The notes beneath the pieces were generated by a model, which saw nothing but the letters and a program-made list of their open reading frames with translations, ran no database searches and had not been told where the DNA came from. This document shows positions 1 through 9,842 of a DNA stretch of 52,661 nt, in pieces (position 1 is the stretch's first letter; each line of letters starts with the position of its first letter). Position numbers and translations under genes: made by a program. The DNA is from a bacterium (lineage in GTDB: Bacteria; UBA8248), in contig JAVEPB010000019.1 of assembly GCA_030922375.1 (NCBI GenBank), forward strand, positions 1 to 52,661. The letters run 5' to 3'.

Positions 1-1
1 T

Positions 2-547
2 TGGACGCTTACCGTCCGGGATCGGACGGCCGAAAACGCGGTTTGGAGCTATGAGAACCCCATCGAAAGTGTCCCCGAGATTTCGAAATATATCGCCTTT
101 TACTGGAATCGGATGGACGCATGGTACGAAGAGGACGAGGAGGTATTCCTCCACCCAAGGGACCCCTACAAGCGAGTCGATGTGCTGAAAAGCTCGCGCC
201 ATATCCGCGTTGTACTGGCGGGAGAGACAATTGCCGAAAGCCGCCGCCCTCATGTTCTATTCGAAACGGGCCTGCCGCCCCGCTACTACCTCCCCGGGGA
301 AGATGTTCGGATGGAGATATTGACCCAAACCGAGCGCACTACCGTTTGCCCCTACAAGGGGACCGCGGTGTATTGGTCGGCCGAGCTGGGCGGAGAGGTT
401 TTCGAGGATATCGTATGGAGCTACCCGGACCCGATACCGGAATGTCCGAAAATCAGAGGTCTGCTGGCCTTCTACCCCGAGCGTGTGGAAGATATTTTCG
501 TTGATGGAGAGCCGGGCGAGAAGCGGCCGCCAAAGGACAGGAGTTAG
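2..547 (+). CDS. DUF427 domain protein, 5' truncated by window edge
   Basis: The open frame runs into the window at base 2 with no stop upstream, so the N-terminus is missing. The visible part holds two copies of the DUF427 fold pattern. The first ends around AVWSYENP followed by YIAFYWNRMDAWYEEDE. The second has YKGTAVYWSAEL, then IVWSYPDPIPECPKIRG and LLAFYPERV with FVDGE near the C-terminus. Between the copies, the stretch HIRVVLAGETIAESRRPHVL is the typical start of a DUF427 unit. The family has no firmly established biochemical role. The gene converges on der, with 11 bases between the two stop codons, so it is not part of the minus-strand operons. Family assignment is by motif reading; function is unknown. 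Confidence 0.8.
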   Translation, partial: WTLTVRDRTAENAVWSYENPIESVPEISKYIAFYWNRMDAWYEEDEEVFLHPRDPYKRVDVLKSSRHIRVVLAGETIAESRRPHVLFETGLPPRYYLPGEDVRMEILTQTERTTVCPYKGTAVYWSAELGGEVFEDIVWSYPDPIPECPKIRGLLAFYPERVEDIFVDGEPGEKRPPKDRS

Positions 548-558
548 ATCAGAAAAAG

Positions 559-1959
559 TCAGCGCTTTTGCCGGAAAGGACGGCTCTTGGGTTTCTCTCC
601 CCGTCCCCGCCTGGCGCCGCCGGTGCCTTTTTTCAACATACGTTTCCTGAAGCTCACGCGAACCGCCGTCCCCTCGAAATCGAATTCCTTGCGCAAGCGG
701 TTTTCGATGAATCGGCTGTATTGCGCTTCGGGCAGATTTTTTGCCCGAGAGGCGAAAATGACGAATTGAGGCGGAGCGATCGAAGCCTGGGTGGCGTAGA
801 GAAGATTGGGGCGGCGGCCGGTCCGGCCTGAAGGGGGTGGATGCTCCCTCGTCCAACGATTGAACGCCTGATTGAGCTTTCCGGTCGATACGCGGCGGCG
901 ATGGGAAGCGATAATCAGGTCGATCAGGCCGAAAATCCTGTCCGTCCGCTGCCCGCTCAACGCGGAAATGGAAACCACGGGCGCGAAATCGATGTGAATG
1001 AGCTTTCGGTGAACCAACTGGACGTTTTCATCGAAGCTCTTCTCGTCCTTTTCGACCAGGTCCCATTTGTTCAGCAAGACGGCGCAGGCGCGGCCCGAGT
1101 CGACGATGTGCCGGGCAATCTGAGCGTCGATGGCCTTGGGTCCCTCGGTTGCGTCCACCACCAACAAGACGGCTTCGGCGCGTTCGATGCTCCTGAAGGC
1201 GAGGATCATGCTCACGACATCGGCCTTGTTGTTCCCGACTTTTCCTCTTTTCCGGATTCCGGCAGTGTCAACGAAGCGATAGAGGGCCTCTCCCTGACGG
1301 CAAAGAGAGTCGATCGGGTCGCGGGTGGTTCCCGGAACGGGGCTGACGAGAATGCGCTCCTCACCCAGCAGGGAGTTGATTAGCGAGGATTTGCCGGCGT
1401 TGGGCCGACCGACGACAGCGACACGGATCTCCCCGTCCCCGGAGGGAGGCTCGGGCTCCTCTCCGGGACCCATTCCCAGCGCCTCCTCGATCAGATCGCT
1501 CACGCCCGCGCCATGCTCGGCCGAGATGCTGCGTGGCTCCCCCAGGCCGAGACCGAAAAAATCCCAAACTCCCTCCCGCGCCTGGTTTGCGTCGGTTTTA
1601 TTGACGACGAGCAGAACCGGTTTCCCGGTCACCCGCACCATCCCGGCGATATTTTCGTCCGCGGGAGTCACCCCCTCGCGGCCGTCCACCATGAAGATCA
1701 CCACATCGCCCTCTTCGATGGCGGCGGCGGCCTGGCGGTTGATCAGCGGGCTGAAGGGGTCCTCCTCGGCATCGGTGATGCCGCCGGTGTCCACAGCGAG
1801 AAACGGAGTTCCCTCCCACTCCCCCCGGCCATAGTGGCGATCTCGGGTCACACCCGGCGAGGCCTCTACGATGGCCCGCCGCCGGCCGATAAGGCGATTA
1901 AAGAGGGTGGATTTCCCCACGTTGGGGCGTCCTACGATGACGATTACGGGAAGAGGCAT
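559..1959 (-). CDS. der: Ribosome-assembly GTPase Der (EngA)
   Basis: 466 residues with two tandem GTPase domains and a C-terminal KH-like domain, the hallmark of Der, which acts in 50S subunit maturation. The first P-loop GRPNVGKST starts at residue 10, with DTGG near 57 and NKTD at 120-123. The second P-loop GRPNAGKSS starts at residue 184, followed by DTAG and NKWD near residue 297. The KH part ends in a basic tail (RRGRGEKPKSRPFRQKR) that suits rRNA binding. Length is normal for the family. It lies 62 bases downstream of the amidase gene and may be cotranscribed with it. Confidence 0.97.
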   Translation of the reverse strand: MPLPVIVIVGRPNVGKSTLFNRLIGRRRAIVEASPGVTRDRHYGRGEWEGTPFLAVDTGGITDAEEDPFSPLINRQAAAAIEEGDVVIFMVDGREGVTPADENIAGMVRVTGKPVLLVVNKTDANQAREGVWDFFGLGLGEPRSISAEHGAGVSDLIEEALGMGPGEEPEPPSGDGEIRVAVVGRPNAGKSSLINSLLGEERILVSPVPGTTRDPIDSLCRQGEALYRFVDTAGIRKRGKVGNNKADVVSMILAFRSIERAEAVLLVVDATEGPKAIDAQIARHIVDSGRACAVLLNKWDLVEKDEKSFDENVQLVHRKLIHIDFAPVVSISALSGQRTDRIFGLIDLIIASHRRRVSTGKLNQAFNRWTREHPPPSGRTGRRPNLLYATQASIAPPQFVIFASRAKNLPEAQYSRFIENRLRKEFDFEGTAVRVSFRKRMLKKGTGGARRGRGEKPKSRPFRQKR

Positions 1960-2006
1960 GATCGATCCAGGATTCCAGCCGATTGTTATCGGAAATTACG
2001 CCCCAA

Positions 2007-2037
2007 GGCCGGGCCCTTTCGCTAGGGCCGGGCCCTT
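2007..2037. repeat. 12-bp direct repeat at amidase/der junction
   Basis: GGCCGGGCCCTT occurs at 2007-2018 and again at 2026-2037, spaced 19 bases start to start. The arms GGCCC and GGGCC can also pair across an 8-base loop. There is no T-run on the minus strand, so it does not look like a canonical intrinsic terminator. The amidase stop codon (2022-2024) lies inside the element. Confidence 0.5.
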
Positions 2038-3398
2038 CCGGTGATAAGCGAGGCGCCGGAGGCACGCCGTACGGAAATACCTACGAACCTCGTTATCCCC
2101 TTGGCGATTCCCTCGGACAGGGCATGGCGGTATTTCTTCGTGCGCAGGCGCCTGGCCTCCCCCGAGTTGGTGACAAACGCCATTTCAATCAGGATGCTCG
2201 GCATTTTAGCGCCAACGAGAACATAGAAAGGGCCCCGCTTCACACCCAGATCCTTCACCTCCGGATATTTCTTCCGAAGGCGGGCGACCGACGATTTTTG
2301 GACCGCGTTGGCGAGTTGGTGCGACTCGGTCACTTTCGAACGGAGCATCAAATCGTTGAGGATTTTTTGCAAGTCGCTCAGGCGGCTGACAGTGGTTCCG
2401 CTCTCCCGGGCCGCCAGCTCCATTGCCCGGGGCGTGGAGGCCTCGGCCAGCAGGTAGGTTTCAATCCCTCTGGTTCTCCGAATCGGCGAGCTGTTGAGAT
2501 GGATTGAGACAAAAACGTCGGCGTCGTGGCGGTTGGCGAACGATGTCCGATCGGCAAGTTCGATGAAACGGTCCCGGTTTCGGGTTAAAAGAACAGTGTT
2601 CCCTGGCGGGAGCAAGCCGCGAAGGGCCACGGCCGTACGCTTGGAAATATCGAGGGCCACTTTTTTTTCGACAAGGCCGTAGAGTCCGGAAGCGCCGGGG
2701 TCTCTTCCCCCATGCCCCGGATCAAGAACGATGCGGCCGAGACCGGCCCGGAAGCGCGCCGTCATATTCAGCGATCGCCGTTTTTTGTCTTCCGGAACAG
2801 GGCCTCTGCCCGCTTCCCCAAGGATTGCGCGCCCGATTCGATCATCGCGGGCGGGTGATCGGCTTCCCGGGCCGGGCCGGGAGCGAGCCGCTTTAGGAGC
2901 GCTTCTCTTGACTGATCGCTCCAGTGGGGCTCGCGGCCGCCTTCTGGCGATCCGGGTCTCCCGCAAATCGATCACAATCCGGTTGGGCTCGGGAAGGGTA
3001 AAAATTTTGTGGCGGATTTTTCCTCCCCGCAACTCGATTACAAGGCGCATCAGGTTTTTACCGGGTCGGCCGACGCGGAGCCTTCTGGCAATGCTGTTTT
3101 TGTCGAACGAGGGCATTCTGAATCCCGGCCGTAGGCGGCCGGAGGGGATGTCCACGAAAAGGCGCGGCGGATTCTTCAAGCGGCCCGAACGAAAATTAAG
3201 GGACTCCCGGTTCAGGAGGAGGACAACCCGGGTGTAGCCCTCGGTGCTGAAGTGCCGGAGGGCCGTCACGCGAACCGCCGCCAGGGCAGAGGGCGCGGCA
3301 AGGAGGCCCCACCCCACGATCAGGATCAGGATCGAAAGGAACGGGAAAGAAGACCTGGCGCCCCGCCCGCCGGAGCGGTCAGCGGACCCTTCCAACAT
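2022..3398 (-). CDS. Periplasmic N-acetylmuramoyl-L-alanine amidase (AMIN + Amidase_3)
   Basis: 458 residues. A hydrophobic export segment at about 19-41 ends in PSALAA. Residues about 42-150 form an AMIN domain (FVDIPSGRLR, VIDLRE), which usually targets the enzyme to septal peptidoglycan or the outer membrane. After a basic, proline-rich linker, the zinc amidase domain begins at about 221. Expected metal and catalytic residues are present: H229 in DPGHGGRDPGASG, E244 in VEKKVALD, the His of VSIHLNSS, and the Glu of ILIEMAFVTN. It should cleave the amide between MurNAc and the stem peptide during cell separation (AmiC-like). The ATG is preceded by a good site, GGAGGTGCC. The specific Ami paralogue cannot be named. 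Confidence 0.92.
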   Translation of the reverse strand: MLEGSADRSGGRGARSSFPFLSILILIVGWGLLAAPSALAAVRVTALRHFSTEGYTRVVLLLNRESLNFRSGRLKNPPRLFVDIPSGRLRPGFRMPSFDKNSIARRLRVGRPGKNLMRLVIELRGGKIRHKIFTLPEPNRIVIDLRETRIARRRPRAPLERSVKRSAPKAARSRPGPGSRSPARDDRIGRAILGEAGRGPVPEDKKRRSLNMTARFRAGLGRIVLDPGHGGRDPGASGLYGLVEKKVALDISKRTAVALRGLLPPGNTVLLTRNRDRFIELADRTSFANRHDADVFVSIHLNSSPIRRTRGIETYLLAEASTPRAMELAARESGTTVSRLSDLQKILNDLMLRSKVTESHQLANAVQKSSVARLRKKYPEVKDLGVKRGPFYVLVGAKMPSILIEMAFVTNSGEARRLRTKKYRHALSEGIAKGITRFVGISVRRASGASLITGRARP

Positions 3399-3439
3399 GG
3401 CACCTCCGGCTAGGCGGCTAGAGCAGGGACGAAAAAAGG

Positions 3440-4762
<1,323 letters not shown>

Positions 4763-5941
4763 TTAGATCCCCAATTCTTTGCGCAAGTCGTCCACTTTGT
4801 CGGTGTGCTCCCAGGTGAATTCGGGGAGATCACGTCCAAAGTGGCCGTAGGCGGCGGTCTTTTGGTAGATGGGACGCCTCAGATCGAGGCCTTCGATAAT
4901 TTCCTTGGGTTTGAGACCGAAAACATTTCGCACCGCGGCCGAGAGTTTCTTCGGTTTCACCTTGCCGGTTCCAAAGTCGTCCACAAGAACAGATACGGGG
5001 TCGGCAACGCCGATGGCGTAAGCAAGTTGCACTTCGCAGCGCTCGGCCAGATCGGCGGCGACGATATTTTTCGCCACATAGCGGGCCATGTAGGCGGCCG
5101 AGCGGTCCACCTTGGACGGGTCCTTGCCGGAGAAGGCCCCTCCCCCGTGCCGGCTGTAGCCGCCGTATGTGTCCACGATGATTTTGCGCCCGGTGAGGCC
5201 GGTGTCTCCCATGGGACCGCCGATGATGAAAACCCCTGTCGGATTAACGTAGAAGGTCGTGTCATTGGATATCATTTTCTCGTCCACGATCGGTTTGATG
5301 ACATGGGTGATAATGTCCTCGCGGATAGTGGCGAGGTCCACCTCTTCCGAGTGTTGGACGGAAATGACGACATTTTCGATGGCGACGGGCCGATTTTTCT
5401 CGTAGCGAACCGAAACCTGGCTTTTGCTGTCTGGGCGGAGATAGGGAAGCGTGCCATCGCGGCGGACGGCGGTCGTCCGCTCGACGAGCTTATGTGAAAG
5501 CATAATGGGCATCGGCATGAGCTCTTCGGTTTCCCGGCAGGCGAAACCGAACATCATGCCCTGATCACCGGCCCCCTGGTCCTTATGCAGGCCCTCCCCC
5601 TCTGATACCCCTTGGGAAATGTTGGGTGACTGGCGGTCAATCGCGTTAACAATGGCGCATGTGTCGCAATCGAAACCGAAGGCGGCATCGTCGTAGCCAA
5701 TCCTTCGTATGGTTTCCCGTGCGATTGTTTTAGGGTCGTACTGTGCCCTTGTCGTGATTTCACCGGCAATAAATACAATTCCGGTGGTGAGCAGTGTTTC
5801 GCAAGCCACCCTCCCAAAAGGGTCCTGGGCGAAAATGGCGTCCAGAACGGCGTCACTGATCTGGTCAGCCATCTTGTCCGGATGTCCTTCGGATACGGAT
5901 TCCGATGTGAATATAAAATCGTTGCTTCCAACCGATGCCAT
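4763..5941 (-). CDS. metK: S-adenosylmethionine synthase
   Basis: 392 residues, normal length. It makes SAM from methionine and ATP. The N-terminal [20 protein letters not shown] carries the ATP-binding His. [12 protein letters not shown] and [18 protein letters not shown] are the two family signatures. The start is placed at the ATG 5939-5941 because GGGAG lies about seven bases upstream; a TTG immediately before it is in frame but less likely. ahcY follows in the same direction. The upstream leader is long (about 360 bases to ptsH) but I could not match it to a SAM or SAH riboswitch. Confidence 0.98.
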   Translation of the reverse strand: MASVGSNDFIFTSESVSEGHPDKMADQISDAVLDAIFAQDPFGRVACETLLTTGIVFIAGEITTRAQYDPKTIARETIRRIGYDDAAFGFDCDTCAIVNAIDRQSPNISQGVSEGEGLHKDQGAGDQGMMFGFACRETEELMPMPIMLSHKLVERTTAVRRDGTLPYLRPDSKSQVSVRYEKNRPVAIENVVISVQHSEEVDLATIREDIITHVIKPIVDEKMISNDTTFYVNPTGVFIIGGPMGDTGLTGRKIIVDTYGGYSRHGGGAFSGKDPSKVDRSAAYMARYVAKNIVAADLAERCEVQLAYAIGVADPVSVLVDDFGTGKVKPKKLSAAVRNVFGLKPKEIIEGLDLRRPIYQKTAAYGHFGRDLPEFTWEHTDKVDDLRKELGI

Positions 5942-6302
5942 CAAGTGTCTCCCAGCGATTGCGTAAACTGTAAATTCGAGCGATTACAGCCGCGGTTAAT
6001 TAATTGAGCGGGACCTCGATTTTTCTCTCTTGGCCCGGCGAAATATAAATGGTTTTTGTAATAAAGGCCAATAGCTGCAGGTCAGCGCCCGACCTTCATC
6101 AAGACACTGTTTTATGGGCGGTTAGTCAAACGATTAGTCGCGGGCATCAGTCGCCGGATGCCGGAGAATAATGAACGGACGCATCTTGGCCACAGTAGAC
6201 GGCAAATATCCGCCCTGTTCCTCGGCCCCGTACACGTAAACCTCATTCGGCCCCGAATCAAGCGGCCTGGCGCTACGCCAGCATCGGGCGGCGGTCCTGT
6301 TT
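5942..6302. other. Intergenic region, ptsH to metK
   Basis: About 360 bases between the ptsH stop and the metK start. The half nearest metK is AT-rich. On the minus strand it contains TTGGCC, an 18-base spacer and TATATT (about 6042-6071), a weak promoter candidate for metK-ahcY. AGGTC and GACCT can pair around 6079-6096. The half nearest ptsH holds two inverted repeats, listed separately. Short open frames here lack family resemblance or a convincing ribosome site. I find no SAM-I, SAM-II or SAH riboswitch core by eye. Confidence 0.4.
6245..6281. repeat. Two adjacent inverted repeats downstream of ptsH
   Basis: ATTCGG-CC-CCGAAT at 6245-6258 and CTGGCG-CTA-CGCCAG at 6267-6281 are perfect inverted repeats with very short loops, lying 22-58 bases past the ptsH stop. 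No T-run follows on the minus strand, so these may be RNA-stabilising hairpins or a Rho-type end rather than an intrinsic terminator. Confidence 0.45.
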
Positions 6303-6566
6303 TCACTCCTCGAAGCTGTTCTCGACAAGCGCGGCCAGCTGTTCGACGGCATCCTGGGCGTCCTCGCCATCGGCCCGGATGGTCAGTTCCGCGCCAACGG
6401 GCGCGGTGAGCATCATGACACCCATAATGCTCTTCCCGTCCACCTCCATGCCGCGGCATGAGACGAAAATCTCGCATTCAAACCGGGTGGAAAGCTGGGC
6501 AAATGCGGCCGCCGCTCGCGCGTGTACACCGAGTTCGTTGGTTACAGTGACATTCCTTTCGGGCAC
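6303..6566 (-). CDS. ptsH: HPr-family phosphocarrier protein
   Basis: 87 residues, standard HPr length. H15 in ELGVHARA is the residue phosphorylated by enzyme I, and S46 in DGKSIMGVM is the HPr kinase target site. Both are intact. The gene starts two bases after the EIIA gene, and HPr kinase lies just upstream, so the Ser46 route is likely functional. No enzyme I gene (ptsI) follows it, as would be usual; the 3' side is a non-coding stretch with inverted repeats. Its likely role is regulatory rather than transport. Confidence 0.93.
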   Translation of the reverse strand: MPERNVTVTNELGVHARAAAAFAQLSTRFECEIFVSCRGMEVDGKSIMGVMMLTAPVGAELTIRADGEDAQDAVEQLAALVENSFEE

Positions 6567-6568
6567 GT

Positions 6569-6994
6569 TTAATCCTTTTTGCCTGATTTCTCGGGTTTCA
6601 TCGCCTCGAGCATTTCGCTGGGCTGGGCGAGATTCCGCCTTCCGTATTCGACCAGAAAATTAGCCGCCTCCTTGGAGGTTTTGCCCTTAATAAAGGGAAC
6701 CTTGAGCAACATAGGGAGATTGACGCCGGTTACAACTTCGACTCCCTTGCGGTTCAACATGGGCAGGGTGGCATTCGTCGGAGTTCCTCCCATCATGTCT
6801 GTCATGATGATTACCCCCTCGCCCGAGTCGACCTCGTCCACCGCCCGGCCAATTTCCGCCGAAAGCGTACCCGGCACCCTGCCTGGCTCAAGACCGATAG
6901 CGCGCATCTGGGTGACTCCGGCGAGCACGGATTCCGCGGCCTTGAGGAGCGCGACGGGGAAATCCCCATGTCCCACCACCACCAGTCCGATCAA
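6569..6994 (-). CDS. PTS EIIA component, mannose/sorbose family
   Basis: 141 residues of a free-standing EIIA-Man domain. The phosphorylatable His is H9 in VVGHGDFP. GVIIMTDMMGGTPTNAT is the family signature for the second half of the fold, and LPMLLKVP follows. A charged tail (EAMKPEKSGKKD) ends the protein. It overlaps hprK by four bases (ATGA) and is followed by ptsH. No EIIB, EIIC or EIID genes are present, which matches the regulatory, incomplete PTS seen in many deltaproteobacterial-type genomes. Its partner is unknown. Confidence 0.92.
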   Translation of the reverse strand: MIGLVVVGHGDFPVALLKAAESVLAGVTQMRAIGLEPGRVPGTLSAEIGRAVDEVDSGEGVIIMTDMMGGTPTNATLPMLNRKGVEVVTGVNLPMLLKVPFIKGKTSKEAANFLVEYGRRNLAQPSEMLEAMKPEKSGKKD

Positions 6995-7959
6995 TTCTCC
7001 GCTCCCATGGTATCAACGGATTGACGGGAATTTTCCAGGGCAATCTGAGTAGCGAGGTTTCGACTGAATTCATGCGCGGAGAAATATCCCATTCGCTGGA
7101 GAAGGCGGTTCCGAGCGGCCACTTCGATAATTGTGGGTACATTTCGCCCGGGGGCGACCGGAATGCGGACCAGGGAAAGCGGATGACCGAGGATTTCCTT
7201 CGATTCGAGATCGATCCCCAGTCTATCGAATGATTGGTCGGCGGTCCAAGGAACAAGCTCGATGATCATTTCAACATTTTTCTCGTAGCGGATAGCCACA
7301 ACGCCGAACAAATCCTTGATATTCAGGATTCCCAATCCCCGGACTTCGAGATGATGTTTCAGCAAGTCGGTGCTCTGGCCCACGAGTTCCTGGCCGTGGA
7401 GGTGGATGTCCACCACATCGTCCGCGACAAGGCGGTGTCCCCTGGTGATAAGGTGAAGGGCGCATTCGCTCTTGCCGATTCCGCTTTTCCCCTGGATCAG
7501 GACGCCCACACCGTAGAGATCGACGAGGACGCCGTGCATGTGCGCCCGGGAGGCGAGACGGGTCTCCAGATAGGTGAGTATCTGGGGTAGAACCTCCCTG
7601 CCCGGGAGCTTTGTGACGATCAGAGGAACCTGGGCTGTGTCGGCGAGGGTGGTGATTCCGTCGGGAAGAGCGTCCACACCGACAATGAGGACAACACAGG
7701 GAGGGAGACCGAAAAAAGCTGAAACCGCGCCGGACCGGGCGGTGGCGTCGAGTTTATTGAGATAGGAGAGTTCGGTGTAGCCCCACACCTGAACCCGCCC
7801 GGGATGGACCGGCCCCAGATCTCCGGCGAGGGCGAGTCCGTTTTTCTGGAACTGGCTCTCCCGGATCTTGCCATGAATCCCTTCGCGGCCGGCGGCCAAC
7901 TCGAGGTCGAGGTCTTCCCTCATATCTTCAAAAAACTGAGAAACCGAGAGTTGGTTCAT
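6991..7959 (-). CDS. hprK: HPr kinase/phosphorylase
   Basis: 322 residues. It phosphorylates and dephosphorylates HPr at Ser46. The N-terminal domain ends near residue 130. The catalytic domain has the conserved His in RAHMHGVLVDLYG, the P-loop GKSGIGKSECALHL, the acidic VADDVVDI and the family signature LEVRGLGILNIKDLFG. I placed the start at ATG 7957-7959, which has AGAGG seven bases upstream and gives the usual MNQLSVSQFF-type N-terminus. A longer in-frame start at 8076 would add 39 residues unlike the family. A possible -10 element lies 144 bases upstream. Confidence 0.95.
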   Translation of the reverse strand: MNQLSVSQFFEDMREDLDLELAAGREGIHGKIRESQFQKNGLALAGDLGPVHPGRVQVWGYTELSYLNKLDATARSGAVSAFFGLPPCVVLIVGVDALPDGITTLADTAQVPLIVTKLPGREVLPQILTYLETRLASRAHMHGVLVDLYGVGVLIQGKSGIGKSECALHLITRGHRLVADDVVDIHLHGQELVGQSTDLLKHHLEVRGLGILNIKDLFGVVAIRYEKNVEMIIELVPWTADQSFDRLGIDLESKEILGHPLSLVRIPVAPGRNVPTIIEVAARNRLLQRMGYFSAHEFSRNLATQIALENSRQSVDTMGAEN

Positions 7960-8371
7960 AGAAAGCCTCTGGCCAAAATTGAGTCGCGAATGACGGGCTG
8001 GATTGGACTGAAAACGAGAGGGCCAAACAAAATAGCCCGAGGGCGGGTCAATTTCCTTTGTACGGAATCGGCACACTCTCGCCGGATTGAATTCTTGAGT
8101 CCATTATAGTCGAAAACCTTGAAATGATCATGCGTTTGGCACAATAACAGGCCCGGAATGGTATTTCATCCATCTAAGTACAATAAAGACAGTATTCTAC
8201 ACTAGCTGTGTTAACTAAAATTAGCGAAATAAATTCTAATATATTGTATAAATGTCGGTTACGATTTTTTAATAATTAATTGAGAGCATGAGCCAGCCAG
8301 GCCCCCGAAGCTAATCCCGGTTCTCGAAATGTTCTATAAATATTTGATTAATAGGGGTAAATAGATTCAGA
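7960..8371. other. AT-rich intergenic region between rpoN and hprK
   Basis: A 412-base non-coding stretch. Positions about 8160-8371 are strikingly AT-rich compared with the GC-rich genes on both sides. In many related operons hpf (ribosome hibernation factor) sits between rpoN and hprK, but no open frame here resembles it. A short inverted repeat (ACAC...GTGT) lies near 8200. The region probably carries the promoter of the hprK-EIIA-ptsH unit. Confidence 0.5.
8103..8108 (-). promoter_or_regulatory. Candidate -10 element for hprK operon
   Basis: On the minus strand this reads TATAAT, a perfect sigma-70 -10 hexamer, 144 bases upstream of the hprK start. The -35 position 17 bases away (ATGATC) matches poorly, so the promoter may be activator-dependent or fortuitous. 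Confidence 0.3.
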
Positions 8372-9814
8372 TCAGAACTGCTTTCGGCGGCTTGCAGAGA
8401 GAATGCGGAGTTCTTTGCGGTATTTGGTGACTGTTCTTCGGGCTATGACAACGTCCACTTCCCGCAATTTCTCGACGAGTTGTTGATCGGTCAGAGGTTT
8501 AAGCTTGTCTTCTTTATCGACAATCTCACGGATTTTCTCTTTTACGGCGACAGAGGAGGTACTGCCACCGCCTATGGAAACAAGGCCGCTATGGAAAAAA
8601 TATTTAAAATTAAAAACACCCTGAGGTGTTTCCATGTATTTTCCGGTCGTCACCCGGCTCACGGTGGATTCGTGCATTTCAATATCCTCGGCCACATCGC
8701 GAAGAACGAGGGGGCGGAGTTGGCTGACGCCATGTTCGAGAAAATCCTTTTGAAATGAAACGATGCTCCGGGAAACTTTCATAATGGTTTCACGGCGCTG
8801 CTCGATGCTTTTTATGAACCAGACGGCCGCCCGCACCCTTTCTTCGATGTATTTTCGGGTATCGTTCCCGACTTCATTCCGGTTTGCCGCCATGGCACTA
8901 TATGAAGGGCTGATTCGAAGCGGAGGAAGGCCGTCGTCGTTCAGAGTCACATCGAAACCCTCTCCCCGCTTTGTGACGGTCACGTCGGGTTCGGCGACTT
9001 CCACTCGTTCTTGAGAAAAGCGGTCACCTGGCTCGGGGGTCAGAGATCGAATAATTTCGATGGCCGCGTTGATTTTTTCCACGCTCACCTTGAATTGGCG
9101 CGCCAGTTTGGAGAAATTTCTTTCGAAAAGCCCCTCGATATTTTCCTCTACCAACGAACGGGCGAGGGGCAGCAGATTGCCGTAGTCCTCTTCGGGCGCA
9201 TCGAGCATTTCGAGCTGGATAAGCAAACATTCCTTGAGATCTCGAGCGCCGACTCCCGGTGGATCGAAGGACTGGACAAGGCTCAGGGCTTCGTCAAGCG
9301 CATCCTGGGGAAAATCCTTTTGGGTGATGAATTCCGCGGGTTCGGAGCGCAGATAACCTGCGTCATCGATATTCCCGATGATTTCCATAGCGAGGGCCAG
9401 CACCGTTTTGCTGGCCACCGTGAGATTTAACTGCCACTCAAGGTGCTCATGCAAGGATTCGGGAACGGCGAGCGTTTGTTCGTAGGTGGGAAAGTCGTCG
9501 GGGCCGGCGGGTGGAGAAAAGCTGTCGGTGCTGTAATTATCGTGAACGATATTTTCCCAGTCGATTTCAACCTCTCCTCGTTCGTCGGTTTGCGTTTCCG
9601 GGAGATCGTCTCGCACCTCGGGCATTTCGCCGTCCACGGTTTCCTTGATTTCATCCGTATTTTCCTCGAGGGTGGAGTTTTCCATCATCTCTTGTTGCAC
9701 GGCCTGTTGAAGTTCGAGACGCGTCGTCGGCAGGAGGCCGATAGCCTGCTGCAGCATGGCCGTCATGACGAGCCGCTGCTCCGCCCTCAGCACCATTCTC
9801 GGCTGAAGCGACAA
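8372..9814 (-). CDS. rpoN: RNA polymerase sigma-54 factor
   Basis: 480 residues with the sigma-54 layout. A glutamine- and leucine-rich activator region I spans about 1-50 (LVMTAMLQQAIGLLPTTRLE). An acidic region II follows at about 55-110, then the core-binding domain. The C-terminal RpoN box ARRTVTKYR begins at about residue 458 and contacts the -24 promoter element. It follows lptB in the same direction, a widely conserved neighbourhood. Sigma-54 depends on enhancer-binding AAA+ activators. The NtrX-like regulator elsewhere in this window lacks that AAA+ part. Confidence 0.97.
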   Translation of the reverse strand: MSLQPRMVLRAEQRLVMTAMLQQAIGLLPTTRLELQQAVQQEMMENSTLEENTDEIKETVDGEMPEVRDDLPETQTDERGEVEIDWENIVHDNYSTDSFSPPAGPDDFPTYEQTLAVPESLHEHLEWQLNLTVASKTVLALAMEIIGNIDDAGYLRSEPAEFITQKDFPQDALDEALSLVQSFDPPGVGARDLKECLLIQLEMLDAPEEDYGNLLPLARSLVEENIEGLFERNFSKLARQFKVSVEKINAAIEIIRSLTPEPGDRFSQERVEVAEPDVTVTKRGEGFDVTLNDDGLPPLRISPSYSAMAANRNEVGNDTRKYIEERVRAAVWFIKSIEQRRETIMKVSRSIVSFQKDFLEHGVSQLRPLVLRDVAEDIEMHESTVSRVTTGKYMETPQGVFNFKYFFHSGLVSIGGGSTSSVAVKEKIREIVDKEDKLKPLTDQQLVEKLREVDVVIARRTVTKYRKELRILSASRRKQF

Positions 9815-9842
9815 GAATCAACCTCCTTCGTGGCAAATCCGG

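Noticed and set aside
5942-6110. SAM or SAH riboswitch ahead of metK
   Set aside because: I searched by eye for SAM-I, SAM-II and SAH cores and found none. Only weak stems are present, so I report the region as unassigned.
6112-6302. Small open frames after ptsH that might be a relic of ptsI
   Set aside because: None resembles enzyme I or any other family I recognise, and none has a good ribosome site.
8136-8150. Sigma-54 -24/-12-like site (TTGGCAC) near rpoN
   Set aside because: The -12 GC is not at the right distance and the orientation faces away from hprK.
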